In this document: positions 15,870 through 24,249 of the stretch, piece after piece
Layout: every line of letters begins with the position of its first letter
How positions within the stretch are numbered: position 1 is the stretch's first letter
From: Bradyrhizobium australiense
GTDB lineage: Bacteria; Pseudomonadota; Alphaproteobacteria; Rhizobiales; Xanthobacteraceae
NCBI RefSeq assembly: GCF_013114825.1
Contig: NZ_JAAVLX010000006.1
Location: 124,001 to 188,000, forward strand
Reading direction: 5' to 3'
DNA: 64,000 nt
Notes under the pieces: generated by a model
What the model was told of the DNA's origin: nothing
Databases searched by the model: none
Seen by the model: the letters and a program-made list of their open reading frames with translations, nothing else
Position numbers and translations under genes: made by a program

Positions 15870-17137
15870 TCACTTACTCGCGCCAGAATTCAGAATCGCA
15901 GCCGGAAATCACGGCGTCGCCGACCGAGGACCACATCGCACCGGCGCCGCGGGTGTCGGTGCAGGCGTTCTGCGAGACGGTGGAGACCGCGGCCGCGGTG
16001 CAGTCGGCGGGCGAAGACCGCCGCCTCGGCAAGGCTCATCTCAAGATCCAGATGGGCGGCATGGCTGCTGCCATCGAGGCCTACCGCTCGGCCCCGACCC
16101 CGAACGTCATCATCCTGGAGACCGAGGGCCGCAACGACATTCTCGCCGGTCTCGACCAGCTCGCCACCGTCTGCGACGCCGGAACCCGCGTGATCGTGAT
16201 CGGGCGGATCAACGACGTCATGCTCTATCGCGAACTGGTCCGCCGTGGCGTCAGCGACTACGTCATCGCTCCGGTCGGCGCCATCGACGTCGTGCGCTCG
16301 GTCTGCAACCTGTTCTCGTCGCCGGAAGCCAAGGCCGTCGGTCGCATCATTGCTGTCGTCGGCGCCAAGGGCGGTGTCGGCGCTTCCACCGTCGCCCACA
16401 ACGTCGCCTGGGCGATCGCGCGCGATCTGGCGCTGGATTCAGTGGTCGCCGACCTCGATCTCGCTTTCGGCACCGCCGGTCTTGACTACAACCAGGACCC
16501 GCCGCAGGGCATCGCGGATGCGGTGTTCTCGCCTGACCGGGTCGATACCGCGTTTCTCGATCGCCTGCTGTCGAAATGTACCGACCATCTCAGCCTGCTG
16601 GCCGCGCCGGCTACGCTCGACCGGGTCTACGATTTCGGCGCGGAGGCCTTCGATTCGATCTTCGATACGCTTCGTACCACGATGCCCTGCATCGTACTCG
16701 ACGTTCCCCACCAATGGTCGGGATGGACCAAGCGCGCCTTGATCGCGGCCGACGATATCCTGATCGTCGCCGCCCCCGATCTCGCCAACCTCCGCAACAC
16801 CAAGAATATCTACGACCTCTTGAAGGCATCCCGGCCGAACGATCGCGCGCCGCTTTATTGCCTGAACCAGGTCGGCATCCCGAAGCGGCCGGAGATCCCC
16901 GCCGCCGAGTTCGCCAAGGCGATCGAAAGCCACCCGATCGCCAGCATCCCGTTCGAGCCGCAGATGTTCGGCTCGGCCGCCAACAATGGCCAGATGATTG
17001 CGGAAATCTCCGCAACCCATCGCACCACCGAGATGTTCCTGCAGATCGCGCAGCGGCTCACCGGCCGCGGCGAGACCAAGAAGCCGAAGAGTTCGTTGCT
17101 GTCGCCTTTGATCGAGAAGTTGCGGGCCAAGAAGTAG
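15866..17137 (+). CDS. cpaE: Pilus localisation ATPase CpaE/TadZ
   Basis: MinD/ParA-like ATPase that places the pilus machine at its cellular site. An atypical receiver-like domain occupies residues 30-155 (NVIILETEG, VIVIGRIND, YVIAPVGAIDVVRSV). The P-loop is the deviant form GAKGGVGAST at 166-175, followed by a Walker A' like DLDLAFGTAGLDY. The start at 15866 (MITYSRQ) overlaps the cpaD stop as ATGA and is preferred to upstream in-frame starts inside cpaD. The 423-residue length is normal. cpaF starts 22 bp downstream. Confidence 0.94.
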   Translation: MITYSRQNSESQPEITASPTEDHIAPAPRVSVQAFCETVETAAAVQSAGEDRRLGKAHLKIQMGGMAAAIEAYRSAPTPNVIILETEGRNDILAGLDQLATVCDAGTRVIVIGRINDVMLYRELVRRGVSDYVIAPVGAIDVVRSVCNLFSSPEAKAVGRIIAVVGAKGGVGASTVAHNVAWAIARDLALDSVVADLDLAFGTAGLDYNQDPPQGIADAVFSPDRVDTAFLDRLLSKCTDHLSLLAAPATLDRVYDFGAEAFDSIFDTLRTTMPCIVLDVPHQWSGWTKRALIAADDILIVAAPDLANLRNTKNIYDLLKASRPNDRAPLYCLNQVGIPKRPEIPAAEFAKAIESHPIASIPFEPQMFGSAANNGQMIAEISATHRTTEMFLQIAQRLTGRGETKKPKSSLLSPLIEKLRAKK

Positions 17138-17159
17138 ACAGCCCGCGTGGAGTGCCATC

Positions 17160-18626
17160 GTGTTCGGTAAGCGTAGCGGAAATGATAGCGAGATGCGGGT
17201 ACTCAAGCCCGCCATTCAGGCGCCGGAGCCGGTCTCCAGCGCTGCAGCCGCGCCGCGCGAGATCGCGGCGCCGACGGTGGCTTCGCCGCCGATTGCCCCC
17301 GCAAAGCAGCAGCCCGCCCCCACCGTGGAGGCGCGGCGATCCGACAATTACTACCAGGTCAAGGCGACCATCTTCGGCGCCCTGATCGAGGCGATCGACC
17401 TTGCCCAGCTCGCCAAGCTTGACGGCGAGTCGGCGCGCGAGGAAATCCGCGACATCGTCAACGAAATCATCGCGATCAAGAACATCGTGATGTCGATCGC
17501 CGAGCAGGAAGAGCTGCTCGACGACATCTGCAACGACGTGCTCGGCTACGGCCCGCTCGAGCCGCTGTTGTCGCGCGACGACATCGCCGACATCATGGTC
17601 AACGGCGCCGGCACGGTATTTATCGAAGTCGCCGGCAAGATCCAGAAGACCGGCATCCGCTTCCGCGACAACCAGCAGCTCCTCAATATCTGCCAGCGCA
17701 TCGTCAGCCAGGTTGGCCGGCGCGTCGACGAATCGTCGCCGATCTGCGACGCCCGCCTCGCCGACGGCTCCCGCGTCAACGCGATCGTTCCGCCGCTGGC
17801 GATCGATGGGCCTGCACTCACCATTCGTAAGTTCAAGAAGGACAAGCTGACGCTCGAGCAGCTCGTCAAGTTCGGTGCGATTTCGCCGGAGGGCGCGCAG
17901 ATCCTGCAGATCATCGGCCGCGTCCGCTGCAACGTGCTGATCTCGGGCGGCACCGGTTCCGGCAAGACCACGCTGCTGAACTGCCTGACCCAGTTCATCG
18001 AGCATGACGAGCGCGTCATCACCTGCGAAGACGCCGCCGAACTCCAGTTGCAGCAGCCTCACGTGGTGCGGCTGGAAACCCGCCCGCCCAACATCGAAGG
18101 CGAAGGCCAGGTCACGATGCGCGAATTGGTCCGCAACTGCCTGCGTATGCGCCCCGAGCGCATCATCGTCGGCGAAGTCCGCGGACCCGAGGCGTTCGAC
18201 CTCTTGCAGGCCATGAACACCGGCCACGACGGCTCGATGGGAACGCTGCACGCCAACAACCCGCGTGAAGCCCTGTCGCGCTGCGAATCGATGATCACGA
18301 TGGGTGGCTTCTCGCTACCCTCGCGCACCATCCGCGAGATGATCTGCGCATCGATCGATGTCATCGTGCAAGCCGCGCGCCTGCGCGACGGCTCGCGCCG
18401 CATCACCCACATCACCGAGGTGATGGGCATGGAAGGCGATACCATCATTACCCAGGACCTTTTCCTGTACGACATCGTCGGCGAGGACGCGAACGGCAAG
18501 ATCATCGGGCGGCATCGCTCGACCGGTATCGGACGGCCGCGGTTCTGGGAGCGGGCACGATATTACGGCGAGGAGAAGCGGCTTGCCGCCGCGCTCGATG
18601 CCGCCGAAGTCTCCGATAAGGCTTGA
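17160..18626 (+). CDS. cpaF: Pilus motor ATPase CpaF/TadA
   Basis: Cytoplasmic secretion ATPase that powers Flp pilus extension and, in some species, retraction. After a Pro/Ala-rich linker (residues 15-60) the N-terminal domain spans about 65-200. Walker A is SGGTGSGKTT at 262-271, the Asp box and Walker B follow (CEDAAELQL, MRPERIIVGEVRGPEA), and the His box is GHDGSMGTLHAN. The start is GTG at 17160 giving MFGKRSG, the usual CpaF opening. It has 488 residues. It would act on the TadB/TadC platform encoded directly downstream. Confidence 0.96.
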   Translation: MFGKRSGNDSEMRVLKPAIQAPEPVSSAAAAPREIAAPTVASPPIAPAKQQPAPTVEARRSDNYYQVKATIFGALIEAIDLAQLAKLDGESAREEIRDIVNEIIAIKNIVMSIAEQEELLDDICNDVLGYGPLEPLLSRDDIADIMVNGAGTVFIEVAGKIQKTGIRFRDNQQLLNICQRIVSQVGRRVDESSPICDARLADGSRVNAIVPPLAIDGPALTIRKFKKDKLTLEQLVKFGAISPEGAQILQIIGRVRCNVLISGGTGSGKTTLLNCLTQFIEHDERVITCEDAAELQLQQPHVVRLETRPPNIEGEGQVTMRELVRNCLRMRPERIIVGEVRGPEAFDLLQAMNTGHDGSMGTLHANNPREALSRCESMITMGGFSLPSRTIREMICASIDVIVQAARLRDGSRRITHITEVMGMEGDTIITQDLFLYDIVGEDANGKIIGRHRSTGIGRPRFWERARYYGEEKRLAAALDAAEVSDKA

Positions 18627-18633
18627 GGGTGCA

Positions 18634-19611
18634 ATGACAATGCAGACACTCGCACTGGCCTTCCTCGCCGCGACCGCCATCGGCGGATTGGCATGGGTCT
18701 TCATCTACCCGTCGCTGTCGGGCGAGCGGAAGGCCGAGTCCCGCCGCGCCTCGATCGCACGTTCCGACGCTCCGGCGCGCCAGGCCGAGAAAAGCCAGCG
18801 TTCGCGTCGCGAGCAGGTCGAGGGATCGCTCAAGGAACTCGACGCCCGGCGGAAGAAGGACAAGTCCGTTCCGCTCTCGTCCCGCCTCGCCCAGGCCGGC
18901 CTGGGATCCTGGACGCCTCAGAAATTCTGGATCGTTTCCGGCATCCTCGCAGCAGTGGGCTTCGTGCTCGCATTCATGGTCGGCGGCTCGCTGCTGGGCG
19001 CCGCCGTGATGGCTTTCGGCACGGGCCTTGGCCTGCCGCGCTGGCTCTTGAGCTATCTCAAGAAGCGCCGCGAGAAAGCGTTTCTGAAGGCGTTGCCCGA
19101 CGCCGTCGACGTCATCGTGCGCGGCATCAAGGCCGGTCTGCCGCTGTTCGAATCGATCAAGGTGGTCGCAGCCGACGCACCGGAACCGCTCAAGAGCGAG
19201 TTCAGCGCTATCATCGAAACCCAGACCATCGGCATGCCGCTCGGCGACGCCTGCGCGCGGCTGTATGAACGGATGCCGGTGCCTGAGGCGAACTTCTTCG
19301 GCATCGTGGTCGCAATCCAGCAGAAGTCCGGCGGTAACCTGTCGGAAGCGCTCGGCAATCTCTCCAAGGTGCTGCGCGATCGCAAGAAGATGGCGGAGAA
19401 GATTCAGGCGATGTCGATGGAAGCCAAAGCCTCCGCCGGCATCATCGGCTCATTGCCGCCGGCCGTGATGATCATGGTGTGGATCTCGACGCCCGACTAC
19501 ATCTCGCTGCTTTGGACCACCCAGCTCGGCCAGTTCATGCTGGTATGCTGCGCCGGCTGGATGACCATCGGCGTTCTGGTGATGAAGAAAATGATCAACT
19601 TCGACTTTTGA
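18634..19611 (+). CDS. tadB: Tad pilus inner-membrane platform protein TadB
   Basis: One of two type II secretion F-domain (GspF-like) proteins that form the inner-membrane platform turned by CpaF. Hydrophobic helices are at the N terminus, near residues 100-145, and at the end. The F-domain is visible as KALPDAVDVIVRGIKAGLPLFESIKVVA, and the second half has IVVAIQQKSGGNLSEALGNLSKVLRDRKKM. The ATG at 18634 lies 7 bp after the cpaF stop and follows GAGG; an upstream frame to 18583 overlaps cpaF and is rejected. The length is 325 residues. Confidence 0.94.
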   Translation: MTMQTLALAFLAATAIGGLAWVFIYPSLSGERKAESRRASIARSDAPARQAEKSQRSRREQVEGSLKELDARRKKDKSVPLSSRLAQAGLGSWTPQKFWIVSGILAAVGFVLAFMVGGSLLGAAVMAFGTGLGLPRWLLSYLKKRREKAFLKALPDAVDVIVRGIKAGLPLFESIKVVAADAPEPLKSEFSAIIETQTIGMPLGDACARLYERMPVPEANFFGIVVAIQQKSGGNLSEALGNLSKVLRDRKKMAEKIQAMSMEAKASAGIIGSLPPAVMIMVWISTPDYISLLWTTQLGQFMLVCCAGWMTIGVLVMKKMINFDF

Positions 19612-19621
19612 CGGTGCGGCC

Positions 19622-20596
19622 ATGATTGAGTTTCTGATCACCAAGATGCACGACGCGCGGTTCATGACCATGCTGCTTGCCGCCGTCGCGGCGAGCGCAA
19701 CCGCCTATACGCTGATCATGCCGCTGTTCGCCGGCGAAGGCCTTGCCAAGCGCATGAAGGCTGTCGCCAACGAGCGCGAACGGCTCCGGCAGCGCGAGCG
19801 CGACCGCCTCAACAAATCCGAGAAGGTGTCGCTGCGCCAGACCCCGAAACAGCTCGTTTCCAAGGTGGTGGAAGACCTCAACCTGACCAAATGGCTGGCG
19901 CAGGAAGCCGCGCGTGACAAGCTGATCATGGCCGGCTACCGCGGCAACGCGCCCTACATCACCTTCCTGTTCGCCCGCGCGGTGACGCCGATCGTGCTGT
20001 TCCTCGGCGCGGTCCTCTACGTGTTCGTGATCACGCAGATGGACAAGTCGTTGACGGTCAAGCTCGGCATCTGCATCGGCGCCGCCTATCTCGGGCTGCA
20101 GGGCCCGATGCTGTTCCTGAAGAACGCCATCAGCAAGCGCCAGCTCTCCATCAAACGCGCCTTTCCCGACGCGCTCGACCTCCTGCTGATCTGCATCGAG
20201 TCCGGCATGTCGGTGGAAGTCGCCTTCCGCAAGGTCTCCACCGAGATCGCGTCGCAATCGATCGCGCTGTCGGAGGAATTCGCGCTGACCACGGCGGAAT
20301 TGTCCTACCTGCAGGACCGCAAGGTGGCCTACGAGAACCTAGCCAAGCGCACCGGCCTCGAGGGCGTGAAATCGGTCTGTCTGGCGCTGATGCAGTCGGA
20401 GCGCTACGGCACCCCGCTCGGCCAGAGCCTGCGCGTGATGGCGCAGGAAAACCGCGACATGCGGATGAGCGAGGCCGAGAAGAAGGCGGCGGCGCTACCG
20501 CCGAAACTGACCGTGCCGATGATCCTGTTCTTCCTGCCATGCCTGTTCATCGTCATTCTCGGACCGACCTACATCAAGATCCAGGCGTTGCCGTGA
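19622..20596 (+). CDS. tadC: Tad pilus inner-membrane platform protein TadC
   Basis: Second GspF-domain platform protein, the partner of TadB. It has an N-terminal helix, two further helices near residues 115-165, the F-domain motif RAFPDALDLLLICIESGMSVEVAFRKVSTEI, and a C-terminal helix (MILFFLPCLFIVILGPTYIKI). ATG at 19622 is 10 bp after the tadB stop. The length of 324 matches the family. It is the last plus-strand gene of the pilus operon. Confidence 0.94.
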   Translation: MIEFLITKMHDARFMTMLLAAVAASATAYTLIMPLFAGEGLAKRMKAVANERERLRQRERDRLNKSEKVSLRQTPKQLVSKVVEDLNLTKWLAQEAARDKLIMAGYRGNAPYITFLFARAVTPIVLFLGAVLYVFVITQMDKSLTVKLGICIGAAYLGLQGPMLFLKNAISKRQLSIKRAFPDALDLLLICIESGMSVEVAFRKVSTEIASQSIALSEEFALTTAELSYLQDRKVAYENLAKRTGLEGVKSVCLALMQSERYGTPLGQSLRVMAQENRDMRMSEAEKKAAALPPKLTVPMILFFLPCLFIVILGPTYIKIQALP

Positions 20597-20933
20597 GGCG
20601 AGCGGCCCGGCCGGCGCTCCCCGGGCGCATGTCCGGTAGTCGTGGGCCCCGGCTCTGCGTCGCGCCACTGCGTGCCGCGCCGCGTCCGGGACACGAGAGC
20701 TCTTGAGACCTGGAAACAATCTCCGTTCCCCGGACGCTGCGCAGCGCCAAAAGCGCCTTTACGCGCGTCTTCAACGCGTTATAGCGGTGCGCTGCAGATC
20801 CGGGGCCCATGCGGCAGGCCCGGAACTCCGTCCTCATTAGTCGAAAGCTGTAAGCAGTATTCGTTGAGCTGCGGACAGACAATCAGCGCTTTCGCGCGGC
20901 GATCACGGCTGCGGCGGGTGACCGCTGTGATGC
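20597..20933. other. 337-bp convergent region with a long inverted repeat
   Basis: This region between tadC (+) and tadD (-) contains no gene that I can support. The arms tgggccccgg (20643-20652) and ccggggccca (20800-20809) are perfect inverted copies, with inner arms gcgtccggg and ccccggacgc between them. This is a composite palindromic repeat of the same general type as those at 34581, 44845 and 48521, and could also terminate both convergent genes. Confidence 0.55.
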
Positions 20934-21764
20934 TCAGTCCGGCTGGTTCAGCGCGGCGACCGGGACGGCCTTGCGGCCGGGGCGCGAATTGTCCTTGTCT
21001 TTGCGGCTCAGCATTTCCCGCAAGTAGGCTACGTTGGCGGCCGCCTCGTCGGCGGGCAGATCGCCCTTGGCGATGGTTTCGGCTTCCGCAAATCGGCCCT
21101 GCAGGCCGACGACGAGCGCGAGGTTCTGCCGCACCCTTCCGTCGGCACGCGGATTGGAATAGGCGCGCCGCAGCGTTTCCTCGGCCTGCGGCAATTCCCG
21201 CGTCAGCATGTAGGAGAGGCCGAGATTGGACAGCACCGACGGCTCTTCCGGCACGATCTTCAGCGCGCTGGCGTAATAGCGGCGAGCCTCTTCGTGCTTG
21301 CCCATCTTGTCGAGCGTGGTGCCCTGCACCGAAAGAATGCGCCAGTCGGGATTGGCGGGCGAATGCGCGCGGCTCAGCACGTCGAATGCAGCCTGCGAAT
21401 TGCCGTTGTCGGCGAGCGCGCGGCCGTAAGCGGCGAGCAGCGTTTTGTTGCCGGGATGGGCGATGGTGGCCTGTTCGAGCACGGCGGCGGCCTGGGTCCA
21501 CTGGCCCGTGGCGCGGAGCGCCTGGCCGTAACCCAGCGCCGCCTCGGCATCTTTGGGATTGGCGCGATAGCGCTCGCCGTAAACCTCGGCCGCGCGACGC
21601 GGATCGTCGGGAACGGCCTGTGCCTTGGGTGACGATGAGCTCAGCGACCCTGTTATGTCGGACATGGTTTGGCAGCCGCCGAGGCCCGCGGCCAAAACCG
21701 CGGTTACCGCGGCTGAGGTCAGGAACCGGGCAAAAGACCCGGCGTGGCTGGACGGTCGACGCAT
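20934..21764 (-). CDS. tadD: Tetratricopeptide lipoprotein TadD
   Basis: Periplasmic TPR lipoprotein of the Tad system, thought to help outer-membrane assembly. The lipobox is LAAGLGGC with Cys31. At least four TPR-like repeats follow between residues 55 and 235, for example AEAALGYGQALRATGQWTQAA, NWRILSVQGTTLDKMGKHEEAR-like, and SVLSNLGLSYMLTRELPQAEETL. The length is 276 residues. In many tad loci tadD follows tadC on the same strand; here it is inverted and convergent, so it must have its own promoter in the 128-bp gap toward the aminopeptidase gene. Confidence 0.9.
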   Translation of the reverse strand: MRRPSSHAGSFARFLTSAAVTAVLAAGLGGCQTMSDITGSLSSSSPKAQAVPDDPRRAAEVYGERYRANPKDAEAALGYGQALRATGQWTQAAAVLEQATIAHPGNKTLLAAYGRALADNGNSQAAFDVLSRAHSPANPDWRILSVQGTTLDKMGKHEEARRYYASALKIVPEEPSVLSNLGLSYMLTRELPQAEETLRRAYSNPRADGRVRQNLALVVGLQGRFAEAETIAKGDLPADEAAANVAYLREMLSRKDKDNSRPGRKAVPVAALNQPD

Positions 21765-21892
21765 GGCACTTCAACTCACGGGAATGGCGGACAAATAGAG
21801 CCGTACGCGTCAGCAATAGACTGTTAACCCTAACGGCCGGTTAATCAGTCGTGCTATGCCGGCCAGACACGCCCATCCCTCGCGAGACAAGC

Positions 21893-23275
21893 ATGCAATT
21901 GCCGTTCGAGACCACGCCTGTCGTCCCCGCCATTCCGATTACATTCGCCACCAAAGCGACCTGGAGCACGATCGCCAAAGACCTTCCCGAACCGGCCCGG
22001 CAGTTTGCGCTCGCCAATGATTTCACCGGCAAGCCCGGCAAGTGCCTGACGCTGCCCGCGCCCGATGGGCAGATTGCGCACGTCGTGTTCGGGCTGGAAG
22101 ACGAGAGCGCCAAGTCGCGCGACCTGTTCCGGCCCGGCGCGCTGCCCGGCCTGCTGCCGCCGGGCGTCTATCGCTTCGCCAACGCGCCGCACGACCCGCG
22201 TCTTGCGACGCTCGCCTTTGCGCTGGGAAGCTACCGCTTCGGCCGCTACCGCAAAGCCGAAAAGCCCGAGGTCCGGCTGGTGCCGCCCGACGGCGTCGAT
22301 ATCGCCGACATCGCGCGGACGGCGGAAGCGGCGGCGCTGGCACGCGACCTGATCAATACGCCGTCGAACGACATGGGGCCGGAGCAACTAGCGGACACTG
22401 CCAAGGCATTGGCGGAGCGTTTCGGCGCCAGTTTCAAGTGCATTATCGGCGATGATCTCGTGAAGCAGAATTTTCCGCTGATCCACGCGGTCGGCATGGC
22501 TTCGGCGCGTACCCCGCGCCTGATCGACCTGAGCTGGGGCGATCCTGCCCACCCCAAAGTGACGCTGGTCGGCAAGGGCGTCTGCTTTGATACCGGCGGA
22601 CTCGACCTAAAGCCGTCGAGCGGCATGCTGATCATGAAAAAGGACATGGGCGGCGCCGCCAACGTACTGGCGCTGGCGCAAATGGTGATGGACGCGAAGC
22701 TGAAGGTCCGCCTGCGCGTCCTGATCCCCGCGGTGGAGAACGCAGTGGCCGGCAACGCCTTCCGTCCGCTCGACATCTTCAAGTCGCGCAAGGGACCGAC
22801 GGTGGAGATCGGCAACACCGACGCCGAAGGACGGCTGGTATTGGCGGATGCGCTGGCCTTGGCGGACGAAGAGAAGCCGGAGCTCCTGGTTGACCTCGGC
22901 ACCCTGACGGGCGCGGCGCGGGTGGCGTTAGGGCCGGATTTACCGCCCTTTTATACCCATGATGAGATGCTCGCCGAAAGCGTCGCAGCGCATGCGAAAC
23001 GGGAGAACGATCCGTTGTGGCGAATGCCGCTGTGGCCGCCCTATGATTCGTGGCTGGATTCGAAAGTCGCCGACATTAACAACGCGCCAAGCGGCACCTT
23101 TGCCGGCTCGATCACCTGCGCCTTGTTCCTGCAGCGCTTCGTCACCGACGCCAAGAGCTGGCTGCATGTCGATATCTACGGCTGGACGCCGTCCGCAAAA
23201 CCCGCGCGTCCCGAAGGCGGCGAATGCCAGGCCGCACGAGCGATCTACAAACTGTTGAGCGAACGCTATGCATGA
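21893..23275 (+). CDS. Leucyl aminopeptidase family protein (M17)
   Basis: Cytosolic two-metal aminopeptidase that removes N-terminal residues from peptides. The family signature NTDAEGRL is at about 308-315, and the metal ligands are visible around VGKGVCFDTGGLDLKP (Lys228, Asp233) and KKDMGGAA (Asp251). The start at 21893 (MQLPFETT) gives 460 residues; an in-frame start at 21851 adds only sequence without a ribosome site. Its 3' end overlaps the NlpC/P60 gene by eight bases, so the two are translationally coupled. The pairing suggests joint action on peptides released from or related to peptidoglycan. Confidence 0.93.
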   Translation: MQLPFETTPVVPAIPITFATKATWSTIAKDLPEPARQFALANDFTGKPGKCLTLPAPDGQIAHVVFGLEDESAKSRDLFRPGALPGLLPPGVYRFANAPHDPRLATLAFALGSYRFGRYRKAEKPEVRLVPPDGVDIADIARTAEAAALARDLINTPSNDMGPEQLADTAKALAERFGASFKCIIGDDLVKQNFPLIHAVGMASARTPRLIDLSWGDPAHPKVTLVGKGVCFDTGGLDLKPSSGMLIMKKDMGGAANVLALAQMVMDAKLKVRLRVLIPAVENAVAGNAFRPLDIFKSRKGPTVEIGNTDAEGRLVLADALALADEEKPELLVDLGTLTGAARVALGPDLPPFYTHDEMLAESVAAHAKRENDPLWRMPLWPPYDSWLDSKVADINNAPSGTFAGSITCALFLQRFVTDAKSWLHVDIYGWTPSAKPARPEGGECQAARAIYKLLSERYA

Positions 23276-24110
23276 TCTGCGCCTGACGCCGGCACGGCCC
23301 GAAATCGCCGCGAAATATCTCGAAGGCAAGGTGAAGGCCGCGCGTTTTGTCGACGGCGAGGAGTTTTGCGTGCGCGAGGCTATCGCGCCGCTGTGGGAGC
23401 GACCTGCTGCGGGCGCCATGATGCTGACGCAGGCGCTTAAGGGCGAACGCGTCACGATCTACGACCGCAACGGCGAGGGGTTTGCGTGGGGCCAACTCGC
23501 GAGCGACGGCTATGTCGGGTGGATTCCGGATGCCGCGCTTGCAAAACCCGTGGCCACACCGACGTACAAGGTCACGGCCCTGCGGACGTTCGCGTTTCCG
23601 GGCCCCTCGATCAAGCTGCCGCCGATCGAAACGCTGACGACGGGAGCCAGGGTGGATGTCATACGCGACGATGGCGCGTTCGCCATCACAGGCGAAGGCT
23701 GGTATCTGCCGCGCCACCATGTCGGCAGCCTCGACGTGGTGGAAAAGGATTTCGTCGCGGTCGCCGAACGCTTCATCGGCACGCCCTATCTATGGGGCGG
23801 CAAAAGCTCACTAGGTATCGATTGCTCCGGCCTCGTCCAGGTCTCGCTCGACGCCGCCGGCATCGGCTGCCCGCGCGACAGCGACATGCAGCAGGTAGGC
23901 CTCGGGCGGACGTTGAGTTCTGACGAGATGACGAAGCTGCATCGCGGCGATTTGATCTTCTGGAACGGACACGTTGCGATCGTTCGTGATGCCGCAACCA
24001 TCGTGCATGCCAATGCGCATTTTATGGCGACGGTGGTGGAGAACACGCAGGAGGCGATCGCGCGGATCAAAGCCGCCGGAAGTGAGGTGAGGGCTATTAA
24101 ACGACTCTAG
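23268..24110 (+). CDS. SH3-domain NlpC/P60 family cell-wall peptidase
   Basis: Cysteine peptidase likely cutting the stem peptide of peptidoglycan or its fragments. Two SH3-like segments come first (about 40-95 and 98-155), then the NlpC/P60 domain with WGGKSSLGIDCSGLVQ holding the catalytic Cys186, NGHVAIV with His235, and a third polar residue in HANAHF (His248 or His251). No signal peptide is visible, so it may act on recycled peptides in the cytoplasm like other SH3-NlpC proteins that accompany an M17 peptidase. The length is 280 residues. The ATG lies within the end of the aminopeptidase gene. Confidence 0.92.
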   Translation: MHDLRLTPARPEIAAKYLEGKVKAARFVDGEEFCVREAIAPLWERPAAGAMMLTQALKGERVTIYDRNGEGFAWGQLASDGYVGWIPDAALAKPVATPTYKVTALRTFAFPGPSIKLPPIETLTTGARVDVIRDDGAFAITGEGWYLPRHHVGSLDVVEKDFVAVAERFIGTPYLWGGKSSLGIDCSGLVQVSLDAAGIGCPRDSDMQQVGLGRTLSSDEMTKLHRGDLIFWNGHVAIVRDAATIVHANAHFMATVVENTQEAIARIKAAGSEVRAIKRL

Positions 24111-24130
24111 TCTAGAAACCACCGGCGAGG

Positions 24131-24240
24131 CCTCATCCTTGATGCCTGCTGCGCAGGCTCCTCAGGGATGAGGGGAGATATTGGATCCTCATGATGAGGA
24201 GGCGCGAAGCGCCGTCTCGAGCCACGAGGCCGAGATGCCG
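24131..24240. repeat. Composite palindromic intergenic repeat
   Basis: A hairpin with arms cctcatcc (24131) and ggatgagg (24166-24173) is followed by the palindrome tcctcatgatgagga (24186-24200) and the hairpin ggcgcgaagcgcc. It fills the gap between convergent NlpC/P60 and yejF genes and could serve as a bidirectional terminator. Confidence 0.6.
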
Positions 24241-24249
24241 ACAAGAGCG

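Noticed and set aside
20642..21844. 400-codon plus-strand frame opposite tadD
   Set aside because: Arg/Ala-rich shadow of tadD, beginning inside the inverted repeat.
24128..24240. Possible tRNA or small RNA gene in the hairpin-rich gap
   Set aside because: The hairpins are a nested palindromic repeat; no cloverleaf or anticodon arm can be drawn.
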